Assembly: GCA_017561825.1 (NCBI GenBank)
Contig: JAFZBK010000049.1
Span: 31,752-95,751 of the forward strand
Direction of reading: 5' to 3'
Length of the DNA: 64,000 bases
Origin: Prevotella sp.
GTDB taxonomy: Bacteria > Bacteroidota > Bacteroidia > Bacteroidales > Bacteroidaceae
Shown here: piece by piece, positions 24,641 to 32,863 of the stretch
Layout of the letters: every line of letters starts with the position of its first letter
Numbering within the stretch: position 1 is the first letter of the stretch
Program-made: the position numbers and the translations under genes
Notes under the pieces: model-generated
Databases searched by the model: none
Told to the model about the DNA's origin: nothing
The model's input: the letters and a program-made list of their open reading frames with translations, nothing else

Positions 24641-27541
24641 TTACTTGAATGTATATGCCTTCAATAAGATGGATCCAGTTGATGTAAGATCAAGATTGGT
24701 ACTGGTTACTTCCTTTTTGGAAGACACCTGTGTTAACTCAGCAGAAGCCTCTGTAACAAGGAGTTTCTCCTGTCCGTATCCGTCCCATTCGTAGTAGTCG
24801 TATGTAGGCCAACTGGCTGAGCCATAGACTGGCACCTTGCTACATTTGATCTTCACCTTCGTGAAATAGTTACCACTACTCAAGGTGTTGTAATTCTTTA
24901 TATAAGTATGTTCATACTCTATGTCGGTTATGTCTTTGAAGGAATAGAAAGCTCCATTGTAATCTCTTTCAGACAGTTTGAATTTGAGGACATCTGTTGT
25001 TGATTCATTCTTGTTGACGACGGTTACTGAATAGCCGACATCTTCTTTTGTTACAGTGATGTTCTCTTTGGGATTCTCGAAGCTTCGGTTAAAATAGAGA
25101 TTTCCAAATTTGAAACTCCGTATATTTACATAAACGGAATCGAGTAGTTCTACAACGTTACCTTGCCCAGGTTCCGGATCATCACCACCTGTTCCTGCTT
25201 GATAGACGGGCACTTTAGCTTCAACTTTCTGCCCTCCTTCTGTCTTGCCTTCCAAGAAGACATAGTCACTTCGACTGTCTTTGCTCTCGTTTTCGCTCAC
25301 CGTCACCGAAATGGTCTTGTCGCTCAACTTTGCTGTGATGAACTTGGCAGTCGTGAACACCTTTATATTAGTAAGGTTAGTGTCGGTAATCTTCACGGTC
25401 TTCTTCCCACCTTTCGCATCGAACTCCAATTTATCTGGACTTAGTTTCACAAGGGGTACTACATCCTGCTTTACTGTGACGGTCTTTTCCAGTTTGATGC
25501 TCTTGTCCTTGTTGACGGTAGTGAAAGTAATGTCGGCAGTGCGCAATGAGGAGCTTTCATTCTTGCTGATCTTCATCACGTAGTCGTTGTCTTCCCACTT
25601 CCCCGTAAACCAGGACTTGACACCCTTGCCAAAATCGGTTTTTGCGGTAGTCTCATATTTATCCTCTGTATGATCCAGGTTGTCAGTGACGGTGAAACGC
25701 TTCTCAATAGCATCGCCAGTCACTTCTATCTTGTCAGGATCGACATACATCACTGCTGGTATGGTATAGGTCTTTGACGGTGATGCCAACAGTTCGTAGT
25801 TGAACAACGGCAGCGTAACAATGGGGTAGATGGTCAGCTCCTTACCGCCGTGGAGGTTCTTGAAGGTCTGGCTCCACTTGTTGAATGAGGCCTTCTCGCC
25901 ATCGTCGCTGTACATGGTTTTGTAAAGGCTTCTCGCTGCGCGTTTGCCACTCTTGGTATAATAGGCAGCAAAGCCCACCTTGTTTCCTAATGTCTTACGT
26001 GTCAGGGCGGCTTGAGCAGTCAAGGTGTTCTTCTCTTCATCGTAAGATAGCTTCGTGTTTGAGAACTTGGGTACCAGACCGCCCTCGAAGTCTATCGTAG
26101 CCGCCTTGGCGGGTGTAGAGAAGCTATCGTAGAGTGTCTTGGTGTATTTCAGTTCTTTGATGTTGGCCAGCTGTGCCTCGAAATCACACTTGAAGAACCG
26201 CCCGAACTTTAAAGAGCCATCGCGGTTAAGATAATCATAGAGGGCTGTAGGCTTTGCCATTAATGCTGCAGGAAGTGCTGACGGAACGGTGGCAAGCAGG
26301 TAGTCTGTCATGCTTAGCTCGGCAGCGACGGCAGCCTTCATTCCCGCATCGAAGCGAAGGCCTATCTTGCCTATTTCTTTCTTAACCAAACTGAGGTAAA
26401 AAGCGAAATATGGACCTATCGTGGCTGACACTTCACCGCTGAGGGCAGTGGAAGCTTCAGCACCTAGTGTTTGGAAGCCAGAATCGCATCTAGGGGGGCG
26501 TTTCTCGTCGAAGAAGCTGTCGTTATACTGCACTATTAGATGACTGCTCGACACGTGCTTGCGGTGGATGTCGAGGTCCACCTTGCCAGATGCGCCAATG
26601 CTGAATCCCCCTTCCCACTCGATGGCAAACGGTGTATCGGGAATCCATTTCCATCCGTTGAGCAGATAGGTGTGTAGGTCTATTGATCCGCCCACCTCGC
26701 CAGAGAGCTTAAGATCGAACCTGGAGGTGGTCTCCACACGCTGGACAATGTCGAGGTTCCTGTCAAATGGCCATCTGATGGCCATGAATGCGCGGATATT
26801 CACCTTGTGTGACACGGCCATGTCTATTGACCCACTGCCCTTGAACTTATCGTAGCTGATGGCTCCGTTGCCCAGATCTTGCTTGTAGGATACTTCGGGA
26901 ATCTCAAATTCTGCTATTGTTGGACTCTCCTCACCACGCTTACGGACCTTGTTACTGCCCTTGGGCGCACCTACTACCGCAGCCTTGAACACCACCTGAT
27001 CGAAAAGTTCCGTCAGTTCAGGCACTTCACAGGTAACGGTGATGTTCTTTGAGCCGGTCTTTACACTTTTAACCACTCCATAGAAGCCACCGGGAAGGAA
27101 GTCGCGACTCTTGGTGGTTACGATCTTGTCACCTTTCTTGGGAACAAACGATGACGGTGTAGTGGTTTTCAGTTTCAAAACCTTTACCGAGTCGCTGCCT
27201 ATAACGTAATCCCACAGCTTACTTTCCGTGGTGTGGGCTACATCTTTCTTATAGACCGTTTCAGGAGTGACAAAAGTAACGCTGTCGATGGCACTTAGTG
27301 GAATGCGGAACACGCTGTCGAGTGCATATATCTCCTGTACCACATAGTCCTTCTGCGTCTTTCCCAAGGTATCAACCTTACTATATTCTATCCGGTCAAT
27401 ATCGCTGAAGAAGAAACCATGGAATCCGCCATCGTTTCGGTAGATGTACAACGCATCTTGTTTCTGCTGAGCATTGGCGGTCTGTGCAGACAGGGTCGCA
27501 AGCATGAACGCCAATGCATATAAGGTACGTATTATTCTCAT
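24641..27541 (-). CDS. Large secreted protein with BACON-like domains, paralogue A
   Basis: Protein of 966 aa with an SPI-type signal peptide (ending ANAQQ). An N-terminal module of about 90 residues (DALYIYRNDGGF, IDRIEYSKVDTLGKTQKDYVVQEIYALDSVFRIPLSAIDSVTF) is almost identical to that of the next gene. Residues 600-697 and 700-785 look like BACON/Ig-type domains (SPDKLEFDAKGGKKTVKI, VPVYQAG). A linker TGGDDPEPGQG then leads to a C-terminal beta domain. The middle is beta-rich and unrecognised. It starts 6 bp after the paralogue ends. Surface carbohydrate or mucin binding is plausible from BACON but unproven. Confidence 0.8.
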   Translation of the reverse strand: MRIIRTLYALAFMLATLSAQTANAQQKQDALYIYRNDGGFHGFFFSDIDRIEYSKVDTLGKTQKDYVVQEIYALDSVFRIPLSAIDSVTFVTPETVYKKDVAHTTESKLWDYVIGSDSVKVLKLKTTTPSSFVPKKGDKIVTTKSRDFLPGGFYGVVKSVKTGSKNITVTCEVPELTELFDQVVFKAAVVGAPKGSNKVRKRGEESPTIAEFEIPEVSYKQDLGNGAISYDKFKGSGSIDMAVSHKVNIRAFMAIRWPFDRNLDIVQRVETTSRFDLKLSGEVGGSIDLHTYLLNGWKWIPDTPFAIEWEGGFSIGASGKVDLDIHRKHVSSSHLIVQYNDSFFDEKRPPRCDSGFQTLGAEASTALSGEVSATIGPYFAFYLSLVKKEIGKIGLRFDAGMKAAVAAELSMTDYLLATVPSALPAALMAKPTALYDYLNRDGSLKFGRFFKCDFEAQLANIKELKYTKTLYDSFSTPAKAATIDFEGGLVPKFSNTKLSYDEEKNTLTAQAALTRKTLGNKVGFAAYYTKSGKRAARSLYKTMYSDDGEKASFNKWSQTFKNLHGGKELTIYPIVTLPLFNYELLASPSKTYTIPAVMYVDPDKIEVTGDAIEKRFTVTDNLDHTEDKYETTAKTDFGKGVKSWFTGKWEDNDYVMKISKNESSSLRTADITFTTVNKDKSIKLEKTVTVKQDVVPLVKLSPDKLEFDAKGGKKTVKITDTNLTNIKVFTTAKFITAKLSDKTISVTVSENESKDSRSDYVFLEGKTEGGQKVEAKVPVYQAGTGGDDPEPGQGNVVELLDSVYVNIRSFKFGNLYFNRSFENPKENITVTKEDVGYSVTVVNKNESTTDVLKFKLSERDYNGAFYSFKDITDIEYEHTYIKNYNTLSSGNYFTKVKIKCSKVPVYGSASWPTYDYYEWDGYGQEKLLVTEASAELTQVSSKKEVTSTNLDLTSTGSILLKAYTFK

Positions 27542-27547
27542 GGCATT

Positions 27548-30334
27548 TTACTTAGCTTTTTTATAGGTGTTCCAGCCTATCTGGAGTTCCCTGTAAGCAT
27601 CTTGTTTCCATACGCCATCAACATATCCGGACGACTTGATGAGCTTGATAGGTGGATCTGTAGTGTACGCATTCGTAGAACCGTCACTATTGGTATAGCG
27701 GATATTGAGACTGGCCTCCATAACCACTTCCCCGTTCTCTTCTTCCGAATAACTATTCACTACGAAGTTTCCTTTGCGGTTTATCTTGGTACTTTTAGTA
27801 TCCCATATCTCAGTATAAGTACCATCGCTGCCAAAGGTGTACTCCACATAATAATTATCCTTCTTGTTCTCGTAAATCCACTTACCCAGGAACTTCATAT
27901 CCTTCTTGGTAGCAATGGGCACTCCTTGTGTAACAGTCACAGGTTTGCCTCCAATGAGGTACCATTCGCTCTCAGGCGGAACTTGACCATCAACTTTCTT
28001 ATAAGCATAGAAATCTACATAGCCCGTTCGTTTCTTTTTGTCAAAGTGGGGCTGTGCTGTGATTTTGCAAGCCATGCCATCCCATTTTACTTTAATCCAG
28101 TCCTTACTACCATCATCGCGTACTCTGGCACGAATATTGGTAAAAGGAACTGCATCCCAGTCGATACTCACGGTAACATCTTGCGTGCTCTGTGCAGAGG
28201 TGTATTCAAGTTCATACCTGTCAAGAGAGATATCATACTCTTCTTCTTCACCCTGAACAATCACAATATCCTTTTCCATGAGTACCGTTTTCCCATCATA
28301 TGTTTTTCCTGTGATATGGATCTTGCCTTGGCGGCCCTTCAACTCTTTTGGCAAGGTAAAACAGGTAAGTTGCAAACTACCCTCTTCGCGTGTCCAGAAC
28401 GGTTTTATCCAATCATCGCTGGTGGTAAATGTCATGTCGGGTATGTTCGTCAGTACGTCAACAAACGTCTCACCGTACTCAGTCCCCACCGTAACCTTTT
28501 TTGCCACCTCTATCATCGGGTCGCCAAGGTCAAAGTAGATGGGCTGTACGTCGGTAACGACGAAGGGGTTGGTAATGTCGATGATTTTCATCTTCGGCAT
28601 GGCCATATAACCAACACCAGGATCCAAATTATTGAAGCTATGCGAATAGCTTTTATACTCTTGTTTCCTGTAGTTCTTACTATACCACCATGATGCCGCC
28701 TCCTTGTTATTCTGTGTTTTGAATACAGAGAATCCTACTTTGACGGGCATGAGCACATTTCTTGAGAGTTGCGAGGTGAACTTCACGATCGAAGGCGCCT
28801 TTTCGTTTACCGTCATTTTGATGTTCTTGAAATCAGGAGCAAGTGCAAAACCTATATCAAGCAGTGGTAACTCTCCCTTGTAGGGCCCAAAGGTGGTCTT
28901 AAATAGCTTTGCGTATGCCTGTCCGTCCAAATAATAGGATAGGATGGCAACATCGTCATGGTCGAAAGCATCATACACCCTGTCCTCATAAGTCTTCCAC
29001 AGATTACTGGATATGCTGAGGGCAGCCTTTCCTAAATTGACTGATAGTTTCCTACCTAAATCGCCGCGTAAGCCAAGCTGTAGGTCGTTTTCCTTTACGA
29101 CAGGGTTGTTGAACTTCAATTCTCCCTTGATGTACCCTCCAGAGCTGAACGAGTATGCACCAGTTGATGTTGTAAACTCAGGAGTGTCTGAAGTGCCCGT
29201 CCGTACTTTTGTCCTATTGAAGACCCCTTCCGACAGCGGACGTTTCATGTATGTTATATTCTCAGCAAAGGTGCCAGTACCCGACCACTTGAATGTAGTC
29301 TTCACTTGTCCCTGTGCCTCCAGGAAAGTCCCTGCAGAGAAGTCGAACACCAAGGGGTGCTTGCCGTTCTCATCCTTTTCTCCGAAGAACTTGACAATGG
29401 AGGTCTTATTAGTGGCCATTTTGATAGGAATGTCAACATGGGCGGTCAATGACCCTGAAACCTCTCCGTCAACGCTGATTCCACTAGTCATTTTGAGGAA
29501 CGTACTGGTTTTCACGCCCTCAACGGCATCAAGGAAAAGGAAGGCGCGTGCTTCTACTTTTGGAGTAAGCACGAAGTTGATCTTACCCTCGCCATCGATG
29601 GAGATTGAGGCATTGCCGCCCATTCCCTCTATCAGGCTCTGTGAACCCGCGATGTTTAGGGTCTGCTTGATCTCTCCGAAGTCCCACTTGGTCTTGTATT
29701 CAACATCAGAACCATCGGTAATACCCCTGGTTTCCTTGGCCGAGGAATCATCATCTCCCGAGGTTGCAGCCCCTTTCATGATTAACCGATCATATACATC
29801 CGTGAGTTGTAGTGCTGAAGTCTTCACAGTGTAGTTGCCTGCACTGGTTTTCGTCACACTTGTCACTTTACCTCCGAAGCCATTGGGGATGTACTTGCTG
29901 GGTTCCTCGATGAGGAGTTTGTCACCTTTCTTGGGTATCAGCTTCTCCGGGGTGTTCTTGGAAAGACGGATCCAATTGATGGTGTCGGAGGCAATGATGT
30001 ATTTGGAAATACTTTTGTCGGGACGAACCACATCCTTCTTATACACGGTCTTGGGTGTGACGAAGGCAACAGAATCGATAGCACTGATCGGAATTCTCCA
30101 AACGGAGTCGAGGGCGTAAATCTCCTGCACCACATAGTCCTTTTGTGTCTTTCCCAGCGTATCCACCTTGCTGTAGGCGATATGGTCGATGTCACCGTAG
30201 AAGAAAGCATCGAACTTCCCGTCATTGCGGAAGATATAGAGTGCATCTTGCGATGCTTGGGCGCTGGCGGTCTGTACTGACAGGCATGCAAACACTACCG
30301 CCATGGCATACACTAAGGTGCGTATCGGTTTCAT
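27548..30334 (-). CDS. Large secreted protein with BACON-like domain, paralogue B
   Basis: Protein of 928 aa with a signal peptide (ending ASAQA) and the same roughly 90-residue N-terminal module as paralogue A. Residues 700-801 form a BACON-like domain (YDISLDRYELEYTSAQSTQDVTVSI ending KPVTVTQG). The C-terminal 120 residues (FLGKWIYENKKDNYYVEYTFGSDGTYTEIW) resemble a lipocalin-like beta barrel. The similarity of the N-termini and the adjacent position point to tandem duplication followed by divergence in the middle. Its ATG overlaps the stop of the 163 aa gene upstream. Confidence 0.8.
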   Translation of the reverse strand: MKPIRTLVYAMAVVFACLSVQTASAQASQDALYIFRNDGKFDAFFYGDIDHIAYSKVDTLGKTQKDYVVQEIYALDSVWRIPISAIDSVAFVTPKTVYKKDVVRPDKSISKYIIASDTINWIRLSKNTPEKLIPKKGDKLLIEEPSKYIPNGFGGKVTSVTKTSAGNYTVKTSALQLTDVYDRLIMKGAATSGDDDSSAKETRGITDGSDVEYKTKWDFGEIKQTLNIAGSQSLIEGMGGNASISIDGEGKINFVLTPKVEARAFLFLDAVEGVKTSTFLKMTSGISVDGEVSGSLTAHVDIPIKMATNKTSIVKFFGEKDENGKHPLVFDFSAGTFLEAQGQVKTTFKWSGTGTFAENITYMKRPLSEGVFNRTKVRTGTSDTPEFTTSTGAYSFSSGGYIKGELKFNNPVVKENDLQLGLRGDLGRKLSVNLGKAALSISSNLWKTYEDRVYDAFDHDDVAILSYYLDGQAYAKLFKTTFGPYKGELPLLDIGFALAPDFKNIKMTVNEKAPSIVKFTSQLSRNVLMPVKVGFSVFKTQNNKEAASWWYSKNYRKQEYKSYSHSFNNLDPGVGYMAMPKMKIIDITNPFVVTDVQPIYFDLGDPMIEVAKKVTVGTEYGETFVDVLTNIPDMTFTTSDDWIKPFWTREEGSLQLTCFTLPKELKGRQGKIHITGKTYDGKTVLMEKDIVIVQGEEEEYDISLDRYELEYTSAQSTQDVTVSIDWDAVPFTNIRARVRDDGSKDWIKVKWDGMACKITAQPHFDKKKRTGYVDFYAYKKVDGQVPPESEWYLIGGKPVTVTQGVPIATKKDMKFLGKWIYENKKDNYYVEYTFGSDGTYTEIWDTKSTKINRKGNFVVNSYSEEENGEVVMEASLNIRYTNSDGSTNAYTTDPPIKLIKSSGYVDGVWKQDAYRELQIGWNTYKKAK

Positions 30335-30822
30335 GGCTTTGCAATCTTATAGGTGATGGTTCCAGCTTTAACAACATATACCCCAGAAGGGAGCTGTGAG
30401 AGACTAAGACGGAAGGTTCCTGTACGAACTGCCTTCAATTGTTGAACAGGTTTGCCATCGAGTGTATAGACTCCAACAGAACTATTGGCTTTGAGGTTGG
30501 TAATCACAAGCACACCGTCTTCGAAGTTGAGTCCAGTCTGTTCATCCTTCAACTCGTCAACGCCTGTGGGATCTATCTTCTTGTAGGTAAATCGTACTAC
30601 GTCAGAGAGGGCGAAGGTGGCTGAGGTTTTCGAGCCTTTCACTTTGAGGTTCTTCCCTTCGAACGTCACCTTAGGTTTGTCAGTGAGTGCGAACCGGTGC
30701 TCCACATGGTCCTTTGTCAGCACAATAAGCGTGTTGACGGCACTGGCAGCCTTTACACTTACTGGTATAAGCATAAGCAGGAATACCAGCAAGATAATGG
30801 TTTTCTTTCTTCTTGTTTTCAT
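30331..30822 (-). CDS. Small secreted protein with T9SS-like C-terminal tail
   Basis: Protein of 163 aa with a signal peptide (MKTRRKKTIILLVFLLMLIPVSVKAA). A short beta region follows (LIVLTKDHVEHRFALTDKPKVTF, SDVVRFTYKKIDPTGVDEL), then a tail of the type-A secretion-sorting pattern (GVYTLDGKPVQQLK..LSQLPSGVYVVKAGTITYKIAKP). It is the first gene of the three-gene run and overlaps the next by 4 bp. In effect it is little more than a sorting tail with a small N-terminal module, so a role as surface peptide or adaptor is possible. Confidence 0.75.
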   Translation of the reverse strand: MKTRRKKTIILLVFLLMLIPVSVKAASAVNTLIVLTKDHVEHRFALTDKPKVTFEGKNLKVKGSKTSATFALSDVVRFTYKKIDPTGVDELKDEQTGLNFEDGVLVITNLKANSSVGVYTLDGKPVQQLKAVRTGTFRLSLSQLPSGVYVVKAGTITYKIAKP

Positions 30823-30873
30823 ATTTTCCTTGTTTTAGGTTAGTAGATATATGTCTTGGTATATAATACGTTG

Positions 30874-30905
30874 CAAATATAATAAAAAATCCCTGAAGCA
30901 CCAAG
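30874..30905 (-). promoter_or_regulatory. Promoter of the 163 aa/BACON operon
   Basis: On the minus strand CTTG (30905-30902), 20-nt spacer, TATATTTG (30881-30874). The -33 element lies in the loop of the terminator of the upstream operon. Confidence 0.65.
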
Positions 30906-30920
30906 TGTTCAGGGATTTTA
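30884..30920 (-). terminator. Terminator of the fasciclin/SusCD operon
   Basis: A stem of AAATCCCTGAA-type pairing with TTCAGGGATTT, followed on the minus strand by TTTTTTATTAT. It lies 24 bp after the last SusD stop. Confidence 0.85.
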
Positions 30921-30943
30921 TTTTTGAATTGTTAGATGATTTT

Positions 30944-32830
30944 CTACTGAAGACCGATCTGACCGTTCCACTGGAGGTACCAGTTACGCTGGTCTGTCAG
31001 GTCTTTCCTGATCTCACCACGCATAGCACCGCTGTTATCCTTGCCGCGACGAGCATACACCTTTTCTGCAAGGAACTGTCCGGGATTCGGCTGACGGAAG
31101 GCGAAGCGCATGATGTCATAGAAACGTGTTCCTTCGAAAGCAAGCTCCAGACCGTTCTCGTTGAGCAGCAGACTATCAACGAAGGCCTTCTGCGTTTGGG
31201 TCAGCTCTGGTGTGTCCTTTTGGATGATATATGCGCCTTCAATGGGGTTGCCCTCTTCATCGAGTATAGGCTGACGCTCGATATCCGGCAAACGGTAGAA
31301 CTCGTTCAATGGTGTCCAACCAGAGCCACGGGTATGGATACCGATGGTGTTGTGGTTGGCGCTGCTACTGTTACCACGTGAAGCATACTCCTGAACCGTT
31401 ACGATGCCATAACGAGTCTCGGGGAAGTCGAGCTGACTGATCCACAAGGAGTCGCTCTCAGAACAATAGGGATAGACAGACTCTCTATATACCTCGTTGT
31501 TCAGACCTGTTGAGAGGATGCTGAAAGCTGCGCGGGGGAAACCAGCTCCATTGAGTGCTTCTGCCAGTCGCAGATAGACCATGGCACGACGGTAGATATG
31601 GATATGCTGGAAGGATTGCTTGTCGATATACGACACTTCGAAGCGCTCACCTGTCATACGGTCAGTTCTCTCTCCCCAACTATAGCTCCAGTAGAAACGC
31701 AGGTCGCCTGAACGGTAGTTCGGAAGATCGGCAGGCGAATAGTAGGTGGAGGTACCAGTAGTACTCACACAGCAGTTGGCCTGACTTGCTGACAGGTTAA
31801 TCATACTGTTTGAGGGAACGATGCTGACATGGTAATCGTTGTCCTCGCTAGAGTAGAACAAGTTACGCAGTTCACTGTAGTTACCTTCTGCAGGGATGGA
31901 GTCACCTGCGATGATGGTGATGAGCTCTGTGTTCTGTCCATAATTCTCCGAACTATAGTCACCACCGCTGATCATACCATAGGTACTATCCCAAGTAGAT
32001 GATCCAGGCATCCACGAATAGAAACTCATGCCAATGGGGTAGGCAGAGTTGTCACCGTTACGTTGTGAGATGTATTTGTAGTAACGCATGGCAGCTTCGC
32101 GGTAGGTGGCCTGATTGCCTGTTACACTGGCCAGCCAGAGGTTCAGGTCGCCCAAAACAACGTTTACAGGGAAGAAGAGCAGTCTGGAAGCGCCGTTCCT
32201 GAGGTCTCTGATGTTTCCGTATTCAGGATACTCATTGCCCCAACGGTCAGTCAGGGGAGCGAGATCGTTAATGAAATACTGGCATACAGCCTGCAGGTCA
32301 TAACGGGGGTAGTCCTGCTCAGCTTCAAGTTTACTGAGGATAGGCTCCGTTACGAAGGGAACAGAACCGTAGTTGAGCACTAGCTGGAGGTAGGTCCAGG
32401 CGCGGATGGCCTTCACAGCAACATACTCCCTCATGAAGAGATACTCATTACGGTTGTTCTTCATGGCCGTATCAACATTGGCAATAAAGTAGTTACAGTT
32501 GTTGATGATGGCGTAGTAGTCGCGCGGCTGATTGTACATATTGTCATCGCCCATGTTGAAAAGAGCCATGTCACGTAAGTCGCTATTGGCAGTATTGGTG
32601 ATATCGACAAGATCGCCGCGCACCTCACCGAGCAGAACGGTACGGTCGCCAATGGCCTGCAGCTTATTCAAAATACCGGTGACACTATAGATAGTATCGG
32701 TAGCATTGTGCAGGTGGTTCTTTTCTGAGAAGATCACATGCTCAGACTCCTGGTTGAAGAAATCGGAGCAGGAAGCCAAACCACAGATGACGCTGAAAGC
32801 GAAAATGAATTTATATATCTTAGTCATCAT
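30944..32830 (-). CDS. SusD/RagB family lipoprotein, last gene of fasciclin operon
   Basis: Protein of about 628 aa. I place the start at ATG 32830 (or 32827); an in-frame TTG at 32839 lies inside the 7-bp repeat. It has a lipoprotein signal (VICGLASC) and SusD features: an EYVAVKAIRAWTYLQLVLNYGSVPFVTEP helix, a central starch-lid type region, and a C-terminal NGLELAFEGTRFYDIMRF. It pairs with the SusC 30 bp upstream. The ligand is unknown and no degradative enzymes are encoded with it. Confidence 0.94.
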   Translation of the reverse strand: MMTKIYKFIFAFSVICGLASCSDFFNQESEHVIFSEKNHLHNATDTIYSVTGILNKLQAIGDRTVLLGEVRGDLVDITNTANSDLRDMALFNMGDDNMYNQPRDYYAIINNCNYFIANVDTAMKNNRNEYLFMREYVAVKAIRAWTYLQLVLNYGSVPFVTEPILSKLEAEQDYPRYDLQAVCQYFINDLAPLTDRWGNEYPEYGNIRDLRNGASRLLFFPVNVVLGDLNLWLASVTGNQATYREAAMRYYKYISQRNGDNSAYPIGMSFYSWMPGSSTWDSTYGMISGGDYSSENYGQNTELITIIAGDSIPAEGNYSELRNLFYSSEDNDYHVSIVPSNSMINLSASQANCCVSTTGTSTYYSPADLPNYRSGDLRFYWSYSWGERTDRMTGERFEVSYIDKQSFQHIHIYRRAMVYLRLAEALNGAGFPRAAFSILSTGLNNEVYRESVYPYCSESDSLWISQLDFPETRYGIVTVQEYASRGNSSSANHNTIGIHTRGSGWTPLNEFYRLPDIERQPILDEEGNPIEGAYIIQKDTPELTQTQKAFVDSLLLNENGLELAFEGTRFYDIMRFAFRQPNPGQFLAEKVYARRGKDNSGAMRGEIRKDLTDQRNWYLQWNGQIGLQ

Positions 32831-32835
32831 AATTG

Positions 32836-32863
32836 TCAATTTTCAATTATCAATTTTCAATTA
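32836..32863. repeat. 7-bp-periodic TCAATTN array in the SusC-SusD gap
   Basis: TCAATT at 32836, 32843, 32850 and 32857. It spans the full gap between the SusC stop (32861) and the SusD ATG. Confidence 0.95.

Noticed and set aside
27602-28693. Open frame of 363 codons antisense to the 928 aa secreted protein gene
   Set aside because: The minus-strand gene has a signal peptide, overlaps its neighbour and has a paralogue; the antisense frame has none of these.
30331-30822. Pseudogene remnant of a larger T9SS cargo
   Set aside because: It has an intact start, signal peptide and stop, its own promoter, and a 4-bp overlap with the next gene, so it reads as a real small gene.
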